Numbered from the stretch's first letter, positions 34,789 through 44,860 are shown. The stretch: DNA of 64,000 bases from Nitrospira sp. (GCA_015709715.1 CP054184.1:496001-560000), one strand, 5' to 3'. The notes: generated by a model not told the origin, from the letters alone. Numbers and translations are program-made.

Positions 34789-35715
34789 ATGCTCGCTTTC
34801 GGGATGCTCGCACAGCGGTATCGGGAGACGCTCGCCGGACGTCCGGCCTTTATCAACTATTCACAAATCCACAAGCAGTACTTCCTGCCCTGGGAACCCC
34901 TGCCCCTGGATCAGATCACCAAGCCGATGATCCGGGCCTGGCACCTGCAGCATAAGGAGGCTCCCTCTCATGCCAATAAGGGCCTGTCCTACCTCAAGGG
35001 CGTGTATAACTTTGCCATTAACGCAGGAGCTTGGGACCAGGCCAACCCTGTTGACGGCATCAAGAAGCATGCCGAGTACAGTCGCGACCGCGTGCTCATT
35101 CAGCAGGAGCTGCAATTGCTCCTGTTCGGTATCGAGTGCCTGGAGCCGAAGCGGCGTGCCTATTTGACGCTCCTCCTCACCACAGCCTGTCGGCGCGGAG
35201 AGGCCTGCAAAATGGAATGGGCGCATGTGGACTTGAAAATCGGCCGCTGGTGGAAAGGGAAGACGAAGAACGGCCGCGGGCAGTGGATCCCGCTCCCGTC
35301 GCAAACGCGCGCCGCTCTGGACGCGTTGCCACGTACCGGCCGGTATGTGTTCGCTGGAGACCCCAATGGAGAGAAACAGTATTGGAGCGAATCTAGCGCC
35401 GAGAAATTTTGGGGAGACCTCCGCTCGAAGTGCGCGCTAGTCAACGTCACCATTCATGACATCCGCCGGACTGTCGCCTCACGAATCTACGCGCAGGAAC
35501 GCGACTGGCACTTGGTCCAAGCCGTCCTGAATCACTATGACGGTTCGCCGACCGCGATTTACGTCCGGCTCAACTATGATCTGATTGCGCAGGTCCTGCA
35601 GAAGCACGCCGATAATCTGTGGGCCCTGGCTCTCCCAGGACCCACAGATTACGCGGAACCGCTAACCCCACTTCGGGAGACTGGCGCCCTGCCCTTCGCT
35701 GAGGGGCTCGCATGA
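34789..35715 (+). CDS. int: Tyrosine-recombinase integrase of the prophage
   Basis: The 308-residue protein starts at ATG 34789 (AGGAG seven bases upstream; a TTG 21 bases earlier is less likely). It has a core-binding domain (about 20-90) and a catalytic domain with Arg in TTACRRGEACKMEW, H-x-x-R in IHDIRRTVASR, His in VLNHYDGSPTAIY and a candidate catalytic Tyr in IYVRLNYD. It recombines the phage with tRNA-Pro. Its 3' end overlaps the convergent MazZ-like gene by 54 bp. Confidence 0.92.
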   Translation: MLAFGMLAQRYRETLAGRPAFINYSQIHKQYFLPWEPLPLDQITKPMIRAWHLQHKEAPSHANKGLSYLKGVYNFAINAGAWDQANPVDGIKKHAEYSRDRVLIQQELQLLLFGIECLEPKRRAYLTLLLTTACRRGEACKMEWAHVDLKIGRWWKGKTKNGRGQWIPLPSQTRAALDALPRTGRYVFAGDPNGEKQYWSESSAEKFWGDLRSKCALVNVTIHDIRRTVASRIYAQERDWHLVQAVLNHYDGSPTAIYVRLNYDLIAQVLQKHADNLWALALPGPTDYAEPLTPLRETGALPFAEGLA

Positions 35716-36102
35716 CGGAGCTATTTCTTGTGTGGGGATTTCTGGTGCTGCTATTTGTGGTCGTATGGGGGAAGGTGGCGCGGCGGAATTGAGCTGCCGA
35801 TCATCGCACTCTTTGCGCCCGTCCATTTCGTACGTCATGAAATTGAGCAGATAAAAGACACATGCAGCGAGAGGGTGACAGCCTGACTCAGGATCGACCC
35901 TCTCACCTTTCCACCACCACGCAACCCAATGCCGCAAGAATGCCGCCGCGCATTGGCTAAATAGCAGGCCTTTGCGCCAGTTCCAGGCGTCATACTTCTT
36001 CACCCCAAAGGTGTAGACCCTTGCCACTTCTTCGAGCGCGCCCATCGGCAGTAGGTCCCATCGTACCTTGCCGTCATCATACTTCAATCCGCCCGGCTGC
36101 AT
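35662..36102 (-). CDS. DUF5664/MazZ-like dNTP pyrophosphohydrolase
   Basis: The first ~100 residues (GGLKYDDGKVRWDLLPMGALEEVARVYTFGVKKYDAWNWRKG ... FLRHWVAWWWKGERVDPESGCHPLAACVFYLLNF) match the phage DUF5664 family, annotated as dATP/dGTP diphosphohydrolase. The pattern of Glu/Asp/His residues (EEVARVY, HPLAACVFYLL) fits a MazG-like metal site. MazZ members cut dGTP to dGMP in phages with 2-aminoadenine DNA. The C-terminal ~45 residues are Pro-rich and unrelated. It is the last gene of the leftward late operon, next to the tailspike (TAATG overlap). No PurZ is present in the window. Confidence 0.65.
   Translation of the reverse strand: MQPGGLKYDDGKVRWDLLPMGALEEVARVYTFGVKKYDAWNWRKGLLFSQCAAAFLRHWVAWWWKGERVDPESGCHPLAACVFYLLNFMTYEMDGRKECDDRQLNSAAPPSPIRPQIAAPEIPTQEIAPSCEPLSEGQGASLPKWG
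35712..35792 (+). CDS. 26-residue single-pass membrane peptide coupled to the integrase
   Basis: The frame starts with an ATGA overlap on the integrase stop and encodes MTELFLVWGFLVLLFVVVWG followed by KVARRN: one hydrophobic helix and a basic tail. The overlap, good composition and positive-inside tail suggest a real gene. The function is unknown. It lies fully antisense to the C-terminal part of the MazZ-like gene. Confidence 0.45.
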   Translation: MTELFLVWGFLVLLFVVVWGKVARRN

Positions 36103-38174
36103 TAGTTCACACTCCTTCCGATTTCTTTCCAGTTGGTCCCATCAAAAATGAGCCGGATATAATCGTCCGCCGTGCAGGACAGGTTGCCGGCCAGCTTCAG
36201 GTTGCCGCCGTCGACGATCGTGGTGTTGGACTCGCCGCATTCCACGACGATTTCCTGCCCCCGGTAGCCGTTGTCAAACATGGTGATGTTGGTCGCTCCG
36301 GTATTCTGCGTCTTCCACCAGTTCCCGTAACTCACGCTGGGCGTGGTGTCGGACGCGGTAAACAGCAGCGGAAATGAGCTGTTGGTGGTGTTCAGCTCAA
36401 TCAGTCCCCGCGTAATCACCCGCGTGACATTGTCCAGGGCGCCTTGCTGGATCACCATGCGGCCGTTCGTGGCTCCATCGGCATAAATATCCGAGAGCCA
36501 CACGGTCCCCACGGTCCCGTTGCTGGAGGTGCCGATCACCGGAAAGGTCCCCGCGCTTGAGGTGCCCCAGTTCTTCACCCACAGGCGGCTAATGGCGATA
36601 TTGTGCGTGGTGTCCCCGACTCCGGTCTGGAAGTAAAATACGCGCTTCGTGACGTCTTCCACCTTGTTGTCCGTCATCGAAATGTTTTCGATCACGGAGG
36701 AATCGAAGTGCGTCGTCTCGATCGCCGCGAAGTCGCCCGCGTAGGTCGTCGTCATGTTGTGGATGCTGTTTCCGCTGAACACGAGATGTTGCAGCGTGCT
36801 AGTCCCGCTCGGATAGGCGACGAATGCGCCGTCGCTGTTCGTGATGGTGTTATGCGTGACCTCCCAAATGGGGTAGGTAATCGCTTCGCTGGCATCGTAG
36901 CCCACGAGCTTGATCGCTTTCGAGCCGTCCGAGGCGTCCGCATTGATAAACGTATTCCCGCGGATATGGATGCTCTTGACCCCGATCGCGTAGAGGGCAT
37001 GGTCCCCGACATTGTTGTTATCGAATCGGGACGCGTCGACGGTGAGCAGTTCCGCCCGGACCGGGACGAGGCACTCCGCAATCGTGGCCGCGGCGCCGCT
37101 GATCTGGCAATCACTCCCCCGGACCGCGATTTGGTCCAGGTTGTACCCGGACCCGCCATCGGCGAAGATGCCGAAGTTGAACCCGCGGATCTTCACATAC
37201 TCGAAGATCGCGTTTTGGTGAGCCGTCACGACATTATCCACACTCACCGCCCGCATGTTGTAGTTCGCGCTGGGCGGGGTGGCGACCTGCAGGGCCAGGT
37301 GCCGCAGGGTCAGGCTCTTGGTGGTCGCGATACCGTGCCGAGCCGATGCGACGTTGTTCATTTCCAGCTTCGTGACCTCCATCCCATGCCCTTCGATGAT
37401 GATGGGCTTGGTGAAGCTCAGCGTCGCCGACAACACATATTTCCCGCTGGCCGGGTTGATCCGTCCGCCGCCGCTCGGCAGACTGTCATGAGCGGCTTGC
37501 CAGGCCGAATCGGACACCGTCACACTGTCCGCCGCGGCCCCCCAATGCTCCGGGCAGACCCCGTGCCCGGCTGTGGTAAAGCTCACCGTTCCTGAACCGT
37601 AGTAGATCCGCCGGGTACAAGGGGCAATCACCGAATCCGGGCTGTAAATCGTGGCCGTCACACTGACAGCCGGCGTCAGGCGGCCGCCCTGCAGGAACCA
37701 CAGGTGAAGGGTCTGCGGCACCGTGACATTGGAGGCGACGGCCTGGTCGGAGCTGATCGCTAAGGTGGCCTCCGTGCTGCCGATGGAACTGACCGCGGTA
37801 TTCAGGCTGGCGTAATCCTCCACCTGAAAGACGAGCCCGAAGTCCTTCGACACGCGGACCTTGTCGTACGTGTAGAGCGTCACATCGGCGGAGGTATCAA
37901 TCCGGAACTTATAGAGCCCACCGGCCTCGCAATACATCGACACGATGCCGTTTGCGTCAGCCACAATCGGCTGCGCAACCGTGGTCGACTTCTCATAGTC
38001 GGACCAACAGTGTTTCAGCGTCGTGGTCCCAGACGCGTAGTGGTAGACCTTGATACCGGTCTGCAGCTCCCCGCTATCGAAGAACGGCCCGAAGGTGATG
38101 AATTGCCCGTTGTCGGCCAGGGCCGGCACCACGGAGAAGAGAACCAGGAACAGGGACAAGAGCAAACGATGCAT
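36102..38174 (-). CDS. Right-handed beta-helix tailspike with N-terminal signal peptide
   Basis: The 690-residue protein has a head-binding-like N-terminal region (TFGPFFDSGELQTGIKVYHYASGTTTLKHCWSDYEKST ... ADANGIVSMYCEAGGLYKFRI) found in podovirus tailspikes, then a long Ser/Thr/Asn-rich beta helix (about residues 220-600, with IRGNTFINA and THNTITNSDGAF repeats). Tailspikes bind and often cleave surface polysaccharide. Residues 1-20 (HRLLLSLFLVLFSVVPALA) form a Sec signal peptide, which is abnormal for a virion protein. The gene lies 54 bp downstream of the transglycosylase gene. Confidence 0.75.
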   Translation of the reverse strand: MHRLLLSLFLVLFSVVPALADNGQFITFGPFFDSGELQTGIKVYHYASGTTTLKHCWSDYEKSTTVAQPIVADANGIVSMYCEAGGLYKFRIDTSADVTLYTYDKVRVSKDFGLVFQVEDYASLNTAVSSIGSTEATLAISSDQAVASNVTVPQTLHLWFLQGGRLTPAVSVTATIYSPDSVIAPCTRRIYYGSGTVSFTTAGHGVCPEHWGAAADSVTVSDSAWQAAHDSLPSGGGRINPASGKYVLSATLSFTKPIIIEGHGMEVTKLEMNNVASARHGIATTKSLTLRHLALQVATPPSANYNMRAVSVDNVVTAHQNAIFEYVKIRGFNFGIFADGGSGYNLDQIAVRGSDCQISGAAATIAECLVPVRAELLTVDASRFDNNNVGDHALYAIGVKSIHIRGNTFINADASDGSKAIKLVGYDASEAITYPIWEVTHNTITNSDGAFVAYPSGTSTLQHLVFSGNSIHNMTTTYAGDFAAIETTHFDSSVIENISMTDNKVEDVTKRVFYFQTGVGDTTHNIAISRLWVKNWGTSSAGTFPVIGTSSNGTVGTVWLSDIYADGATNGRMVIQQGALDNVTRVITRGLIELNTTNSSFPLLFTASDTTPSVSYGNWWKTQNTGATNITMFDNGYRGQEIVVECGESNTTIVDGGNLKLAGNLSCTADDYIRLIFDGTNWKEIGRSVN

Positions 38175-38228
38175 GGAGACTCCTTGGGTAAACCCCGCGG
38201 AGTCTCATGAGAGAGGAGGCGGGAACGG

Positions 38229-41200
38229 TTAGTCTTGGCTGGGGTCGAGTTGATTCATGTTCAAGAGGTGCGTATGCAACCGGGTTTGAATCAATCGCTC
38301 CCCGGCGCCGCGGCCGGCGAGCATGAGGGTTTGCGCGACCTTCGGATCAAAGAAGGCCTGATCCAGGATCCCCTTCACCTGTGCTTCGGACATCTTCGAG
38401 AAGTGCCCTTGGAGTGTTCGCGCCACTCGCTCCGTCAAGAGCCACTTCATGGACACGATGCCACGCTGGTGGCTGTAGAAGCGCGAGAGTAGCGGCCCCA
38501 GGTCCGACATCGTGGTCATGAGATTGGCCGCGGTATCTGATCCGCCCGGCGCCATCACGCGCCCAGTGCGCTCGAGCATTTCCATGGCTTCGCTGGCCTT
38601 GTCCAGCCGCGCCATGCGTTCGGCGCCGAAGACCTTTTCCATCCAGTCCCGATTCTCTTGCAGGAACTCTCTCATGTTCCGCGCCTGCAGAATCGGCTTG
38701 CCCATGGAATCGATCGCCTTCGACTCGAACTTGTCCAACGACGCATCCCACATTGCTTTCTGAAATCCGGCCAGGGCTTCCGGATCTTTTCCCACGATCT
38801 TGAGTACCGATGAGACTTTGGTCGCCGGCGTCTGACTGTTGACGATCTTCGCCGCGGCCCGGTCTGCATCCTCCCCAAGGAAGAGGGTCGCCGTGGACTT
38901 CTCAAAATCCTTTTTCGTGCGGTTAATTGTCGCCGCCACTCGAGCTGCATGTTTCTCGGCCGCGTCCACCTGGTCGGCCAAATCCGGCCGCGTGAGTTTC
39001 ATGAACTTTTCCGGGTTGCTCAGAATTTCCTTCCCGGTCTTCGTCATGTCGTCGGCCAGCTGCTGCGCTTTCGTCGCATCGGCAAACTGAGCCCGCAGTT
39101 CAGGGAACTCTTTCAGCATCGGCTCATGGGTCTGCATCCACTTGAGCGCCGCGGCTGGCTTGACCTTCCCGCTCACCACATCGACTGCACTCTGGTAGAA
39201 GTCCAGCTTGGCCGACTCCTGCAGGGCATTGCGCGCCGCCGGCCTGGAGCCGATCGCCGCGACAAAGTCATTGATCGAGGCCTCTCCCTTCATGAACAGG
39301 TCGGCCGCATCCTCGTCGACGGTCCGGTAACGCCCAGTGACATCCTTGGAACGGAGTCGGTCCGCCATCCCTGCCTTGAGCCGCTGCGCGCCCTTGGCGT
39401 AGTCTTCGGCCGTCTGCCGGATCTGTGCATGCGCGTCCGGGTACAGTGCCGCCAGGTCTTCGCGTGTCGCCAGGCTGTCGATGGTCCCGTCGGTCGATTC
39501 GAGGAGTTGATTCAGTCGTCGCTCCAGGGGGTCATTGCGCGTGGCCTTCGCCTCTCGAATCTGCGTTAGGATCTCCGAACGGAGCCGCTTGACCGTGTCA
39601 TAGGGTTCAGTCAGTTCACCAGGGAGGGCCGCATCATCCACACCCAGCCGCTCGATTCGCCCTAACAGCTCATCCGGCACCCGTGAGCCGCTTTCCACGC
39701 GAGGGTTGAACCCCGCCCGAATCCGCTTGACCGCGTCCAGGATCGGCTGCATCGGCATACGGATTGTTGGATCCAGGCTGTCATAGGCCGCTTCGGAGGC
39801 CGCGCGGAATTTCCCCAGTTCATCCTGATACTCGTCCCGGATAATCTTCCCGGCCTGCTGTGGGGTCAGGTTCGACTTGAGCGCGAGCAGCCGCTCCGAG
39901 GCCCGCTGATCCGCCGCCGCCATGCGTTGCTCAGTCGCCTGAACGACGCGTGCCGTCGCTTGCGAGAGCCGCCCCTCCGCCGCATCGATCTTGGCCTTGG
40001 CCCGCGCCGTGCCGACTTCAAAGAGCCCTTCCCGCCGTGCGGCTTCCTTGTCCACCTTGGCCGTGAGGGCTTCCACCGTGCCCTTCGGCGCCGCTTCGTC
40101 CACATACTCCCGCACTGCTGCTTGGTTGTCGCCGCGCCGGTTCGCAAACTTCGCCCCCGGTTCCGCGCCCGATCGCTCGAAGCCTCGCTCCGCTTGCATG
40201 AGCCCCGGCTCGCCGGTCGCCTGCCCCGTCGTCGGTTTGAATCCTGGAATCTCGGCGCTTAGCTTCTCGGCCTTGTCCACTCCAGCATTGACCTTTTCAG
40301 CATCGGCAATGCTGTTAAACGTCTCCCCGATCCGTCCCTTAGCCGCGTCCTCCGTTTCCAGCCCCAACAACTTCCGCCCTGCGGCCGTCGCCATCTCCTT
40401 ACTTTTCCGAATCAGCCCCAATGTGGCCGATGGGCCGACTCCACCGATCAGTTCCCCGATAAAGTCGGCAATGGGCCCGCCCTTCGGAAAGATTTCGTTC
40501 ATCACCCCGGCGCCCAGGCCGGCGGAGGCCGCGAGTCCGGTCTCTACCAGGGCTAGCGTCGCCGGCGGGACCTTGCTCAGTTCTTCCACAATCAAGGCAG
40601 GGAGGTTCTTCACGACTTCCATCTTGGTCGGGTCCGCAAGCTGCGTAGCGCCCTCCTTTGCCACGCGCGCCCCCGCGGTTGCCGTGGCCTTGGCAATCCC
40701 CGCTTGCGGGATCACGTTAGCACCGATCTCTTTGCCCATCCGCGCGAGAATGCGTTCGCCTGGAGTTTGCGGTTCGACCGGTTCCGGCATGATGTATTTC
40801 TTGATAAAAGCTGACCCCATCACCGGCTTGTCCGGCATGGGAATCCCGAGCATCTTCAGGCCCTCATTGAACAGGTCCACCGGCAGCCCGGCAAAGTCCG
40901 CCACGCCTTCATTGAAGCCCGAGGCCGTGACTTCCGCTTTCTCCAACCAGCTTCGCGCCGGCTTCGGGGTCTCCGTCGGCTCAGTCGGCGCAGCCGACTT
41001 CGTGCCCCGCTCCTTGAGCATGGTCAGAGCCCTGGTCTGTTCGGCCTCCGGCAGTCCCGCAAACCGTGCATCGAGCCGCTGCAGGACCTTCATCTGCTCG
41101 CCTTCCGGAAGACCGAGAAAGCGTGCATCCCCAAGCACGCTTTGAATCGTCGGTGCTTGCTTGGGTGCTTGCGGTTCCTCTTCGATCGACGGATCAGGAG

Positions 41201-41581
41201 ACCGCAGCGAGTGCATAATCTTCGTCACATAGTCCCGCGTCTCCTGTGGCCACTTCTTGCCGGCATCCACATTGGCCGGCCCGAAGTTATAGGCCGCCAG
41301 CGCCATCGTCTGATCCCCGTTGTAGCGGTTCAAGAGTTGCGACAGGTACTTCGTCCCGCCCTCAATGTTTTGCTTCGGGTCGAACGGATCCCGTACACCC
41401 ATGTCCGCCGCCGTGGAATCGAGGAGCTGCATGAGCCCTTTTGCCGTGCCATATTTCGTTTCTCTACCGATCGCCGCCGGATTGCCAGCGACTCTTGGTG
41501 AATGACCGCCGACACCAACGCTGGATCCACCCCGTAGCGTCCGGCTGAATCTGTAATGAGTGACGCGAATGAACCGTTCAT
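38229..41581 (-). CDS. Internal virion protein with N-terminal lytic transglycosylase, frameshifted at ~41490
   Basis: From ATG 41581 (ATGA overlap with the upstream gene) the frame encodes MNGSFASLITDSAGRYGVDP ... VSAVIHQES, the start of an SLT domain with the catalytic Glu. The rest, AGNPAAIGRETKYGTAKGLMQLLDSTAADMG ... AAYNFGPANVD, is in another frame; one extra base at about 41490 would join them. The remaining ~1000 residues are a long helical/coiled-coil protein with Ala/Gly-rich hydrophobic segments. The size and layout match T7 gp16-type ejection proteins, which open the peptidoglycan during DNA entry. As sequenced, the enzyme is split. Confidence 0.7.
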
Positions 41582-43461
41582 TGCACCCCCAAGAGGTTCA
41601 AGAAATCTTCCGCCGTCTGTGGCGCCTCCACACTCCCGCCGCCCTTCCCCTCGAGCCGCTTTGCGCCGCCCTGCAGGAGACTGCTCGCCCGCCACTTGTT
41701 CAAATTGACAAATTCGTCAATCACATCGAGTTTGTTCAAGAGCTGCTCGGAGCCGCCCAGTGCTTTCAATGTGCCGACCACCCGCCGCGCCGCGTTCACA
41801 TCGGGCTCGGTCAGGACCCCGCGCCCGTTCATGGAGCGCGCCACCTGGAACACGAGGATTTCCTGCAGGGCCTCGAACTTGTCCGCCGGCTTCGTGTTCA
41901 GGAACCGCGCCGCGTCCTTGTCGCGTCCCACTAAGTCCTCGAGCTGCTGAGCCGCGCCGGCCGCCATCCGCTGAATGGCGCCCTGCAAGCCGACGACGTT
42001 CGGATTTTCCTTTACAATGTTCCGGAGTTTGCCCGTCAGCTCGAGCGCCGAGTCGGAGGCATTGATCACTTCGTACGCATCCGCGCGCGTGGTGTTCGGT
42101 AGCTCAATGGTCAGCTTGCCCTTCTTCGAGGGATCCGCCAGGGCCTTGATCGTGTCTTCAACTTTGACCCCGTACTGCCGGGAGATCCTGGCAATGTCCG
42201 CCTCCTTCGCATCGCGGCCCAGCTCGAGCACATCGGCCTGTGCTTTGACGACATTGCTATCATAGTCGGCCTGCCGCTGGTCCTTGTTCTTCGACAGCTG
42301 CAGCCGATCGCTCGCAATCTGGCCCATTTGCTTCGACAGCTCCAGCCGTTGCGCCTGCAGCCCCATATCCTTCTCTTTGAGGGTATTCATCACATGGGCA
42401 TTGACCCGCTGCAGTTCACTTTCCAGCGCCCTCCGCGTCTCCGTGGTCGGGTTCTCGTAGTACCGTTGCCGCGCTTCGGTCAGCGGGATCGCCTTATCGA
42501 AGGCACTCACCAGGGCCTCGGTCTTCGTCCGCGTTTCATCGTCCGGCGGCGCGTCGTACCAGTTCTGTGTCGACTGCCGCGCCTCCATGCCGCCGAGCCT
42601 GGTCTTGAGCACGCCCTGTTGGGCCTGGAAATAGAGATCCGGCAACGAGGCCATATACTCCTTGAACTGCGGGTTATTCGCTTCCAGTGTGGCCTGAATC
42701 GCCGCCCTGGCCTCCGGGCTTTCGGCCTTCCCCAAGGCGTCCAGTTCCTTCGTGAAGGCCTGCGACATCGACAAGTCTTTCATGACATCGGTCCGGTAGC
42801 CCTCAAGCTGCTTCGCTTCCATCCGAATCGCCGCTGCTTGCGCCATAATGGCCTTATTCTTCGTTTCAATCTGGTCAGCCTTGGCCCGCTCGAACCTCGT
42901 TTCGATCAGGGTATCTCCGACCTTGCTTTGCATCGGTCCGCTCGTCGCCAGCGCGTTGGCCACATCCGGTCCCGCGGGAAGGCCCGCCTCCTTGCCGAGG
43001 GTCTCGAATCCCTTCGCCGCGGAGTTCTTGCGCAGCTCCTCGTCCAGGTGCTTCGCGAGAACGGGGTTGCTGGCGCGCAGCTCCTTGAACGCTTGCGCGC
43101 CTTCCGGTGTGCCGGCTTTCGTCAGTGCCGTTTCCCACCGCGCCCCGTCGACGGTCAGGTCGTCCATGCTCAGCTGATAGGGGTTCTCGTTCGGGCCGGC
43201 GCCGAGCGACAACATCTTGTTCATGGCCTTGAGCTTGGCCTCACCCACCGGCAGCTGCGGAATCACCTCTTTGAGATTGGCCCGCTGCTCATCGAGGGCA
43301 ATCTTGCCCATCTGCATCAGCATCTGTTGGTTCTGGATCGCCTGGTGCGTGTCCGTCAGATCAAGCCGCTGCTGCTCCAGGTCCAGCCTTTGCTGCTGCT
43401 GAATCAGCGGAATCATCTGCAACGGATTAAACGCCTGTGCGAGGTTCTGCATTTCAGCCAT
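41578..43461 (-). CDS. Internal virion protein, long coiled coil
   Basis: The 627-residue protein is almost wholly helical, with a Gln-rich start (LAQAFNPLQMIPLIQQQQRLDLEQQRLDL). It has heptad-like stretches throughout and no membrane segment or enzyme motif. Its place between the gp14-like gene and the transglycosylase gene matches T7 gp15-type ejection proteins. Stop and start overlap (ATGA) with the next gene. Confidence 0.6.
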   Translation of the reverse strand: MAEMQNLAQAFNPLQMIPLIQQQQRLDLEQQRLDLTDTHQAIQNQQMLMQMGKIALDEQRANLKEVIPQLPVGEAKLKAMNKMLSLGAGPNENPYQLSMDDLTVDGARWETALTKAGTPEGAQAFKELRASNPVLAKHLDEELRKNSAAKGFETLGKEAGLPAGPDVANALATSGPMQSKVGDTLIETRFERAKADQIETKNKAIMAQAAAIRMEAKQLEGYRTDVMKDLSMSQAFTKELDALGKAESPEARAAIQATLEANNPQFKEYMASLPDLYFQAQQGVLKTRLGGMEARQSTQNWYDAPPDDETRTKTEALVSAFDKAIPLTEARQRYYENPTTETRRALESELQRVNAHVMNTLKEKDMGLQAQRLELSKQMGQIASDRLQLSKNKDQRQADYDSNVVKAQADVLELGRDAKEADIARISRQYGVKVEDTIKALADPSKKGKLTIELPNTTRADAYEVINASDSALELTGKLRNIVKENPNVVGLQGAIQRMAAGAAQQLEDLVGRDKDAARFLNTKPADKFEALQEILVFQVARSMNGRGVLTEPDVNAARRVVGTLKALGGSEQLLNKLDVIDEFVNLNKWRASSLLQGGAKRLEGKGGGSVEAPQTAEDFLNLLGVQ

Positions 43462-43471
43462 TGAGTCCCTC

Positions 43472-43500
43472 TTGTCTCGGTGCTATCTCGGTGCTATACT
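43472..43500 (+). promoter_or_regulatory. sigma70-type promoter with internal 11-bp direct repeat
   Basis: TTGTCT (43472-43477) and TATACT (43495-43500) are spaced by 17 bp. A perfect tandem repeat, TCTCGGTGCTA (43475-43485 and 43486-43496), covers the spacer. It drives the rightward lipoprotein gene at 43530, and the repeat may be an operator. Confidence 0.6.
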
Positions 43501-43529
43501 TAGTCGTAAACGCCAGCATGGAGGCCGAA

Positions 43530-43844
43530 ATGAACGCGCGATTGCTACTTGTATTCCTCGTCGTCGCCGGGTGCGCCGATCCCTATACCCCGTACATGCG
43601 TATGCAGGACGAGCAGGCCGCGCGCCATGCCGCACCGACCCGCTCCGTCGCCCCATCCTCTTCTCATGACCTCGCGGAAGGCATCGCCCTCTATGGCGCC
43701 ATGCAGAGCAACACCGCATGGGCCCAACAGATGCACCAAGCGCCGTCAATGTCGACCCTGCAGAGTCCGGCGCCGGTTGCGCCCATCGTGGTCCCGCGAG
43801 GGGTAACGTGCTCCACCGCCGGCGCCTATACCTCGTGTTATTAG
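43530..43844 (+). CDS. Small lipoprotein, likely lysogenic-conversion (moron) gene
   Basis: The 104-residue protein starts at ATG 43530 (GGAGG six bases upstream). It has a lipoprotein signal MNARLLLVFLVVAGC and the rest is Met/Ala/Ser/Pro-rich with a terminal Cys pair (VTCSTAGAYTSCY). It is the only rightward gene in the phage structural block and has its own promoter, so it can be expressed in the lysogen. Such lipoproteins often block superinfection or alter the cell surface. It overlaps the end of the convergent gp14-like gene by 4 bp. Confidence 0.65.
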   Translation: MNARLLLVFLVVAGCADPYTPYMRMQDEQAARHAAPTRSVAPSSSHDLAEGIALYGAMQSNTAWAQQMHQAPSMSTLQSPAPVAPIVVPRGVTCSTAGAYTSCY

Positions 43845-44851
43845 AATGGTGCATTGACAAGGAAGTCATTTCCTCCCGCGTTGTATGACACCACTCCGCC
43901 CTTCGGCGTTGCAAAGGACTCCTGTGCCGGTGCCGTCCCCGCGTTCCGCTGCTTAAAGAAATTCTGAAACAGATTGTAGTTCATGAGCCCGCCGGCCGTG
44001 CCCGTCACGGCGTTGTTCACACCCTGGAGAATCCCCTGTGTGGCCTGTGCCGACCCGAGCGCCGCTTGCGCTTGGGCCTGACCAATCTGGTTGAAAGTGC
44101 CGGCAATCGGTACGGCAAACCCTGACAGGAGATTCGCCGCCGCGTTCCCGGCATTGGCCCCGGTGTTGTACAGGCTAAACAGCCGGTCCGTCTGCCGTTG
44201 CGTCTCTTCCGCGCCGAGGCCGCGGATAAATTGCTCCAAGGTCCGGAGGCCGGTCCCGCTGTTGAACTGGCCACGCGCCGCCAACTGCTTATTGATCTGC
44301 TCGGTCCCAATGTCCGCCTGGAACTTGTACAAGGAACTGGCCTGCAGGTTGGCGCCGCCGGTCTCTTGGGCCTTCCGGGAGGCCTCCTGCATGAGCTTCG
44401 TTTGTGCATCGAAGGCCTCGAGGTCTGCCGCCAGGCCGTTGACCTTGTTCTGCCGTTCCAGTTCGGCCTGCTGGTAGAGCGTCTGTCGCCGCTCGCTGGC
44501 CTTCGGTCCGGTCAAGATCGGGAAGCTCGCTAAATCTGTCGGCGTCCCGTACTTCTTCATTTCCGCGACCAACTGGGCCCGCTGTGCGTCACGCTGAAAC
44601 TGCAGCATGTCGGGCGAGTTGATCATGAGGGCCAGGGCATTGCCCGCATTGACTCCGTGCTGCATGAAGGGACTGAGGAGTGCGAGCGCCTGGTCACGAG
44701 ACCCGGTAAGCGAGCGTTGCGCCACCATTGCCGCGTCCTGCATATACCCCGCCGCTTCCTGCTGGGACTGTCCGCCGATCAATGAGGACCAGATCGACGT
44801 GCCCATATTCAGCAGCCCGCCGCCGGCCATTAAGAGACTAAACGGATCCAT
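43841..44851 (-). CDS. Internal virion / tail-core protein (T7 gp14-like)
   Basis: The 336-residue protein begins MDPFSLLMAGGGLLNMGTSIWS, a small hydrophobic Gly-rich helix, then long helices with many Ala/Gln (QKAQETGGANLQASSLYKFQADIGTEQINKQLAARGQFNSG). This AGG...G helix plus AARGQFNSG pattern is seen in podovirus internal core proteins of the gp14 type. These eject with DNA and form a channel. It is the first of three internal virion genes. Confidence 0.65.
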   Translation of the reverse strand: MDPFSLLMAGGGLLNMGTSIWSSLIGGQSQQEAAGYMQDAAMVAQRSLTGSRDQALALLSPFMQHGVNAGNALALMINSPDMLQFQRDAQRAQLVAEMKKYGTPTDLASFPILTGPKASERRQTLYQQAELERQNKVNGLAADLEAFDAQTKLMQEASRKAQETGGANLQASSLYKFQADIGTEQINKQLAARGQFNSGTGLRTLEQFIRGLGAEETQRQTDRLFSLYNTGANAGNAAANLLSGFAVPIAGTFNQIGQAQAQAALGSAQATQGILQGVNNAVTGTAGGLMNYNLFQNFFKQRNAGTAPAQESFATPKGGVVSYNAGGNDFLVNAPF

Positions 44852-44860
44852 GCGCCCTCC

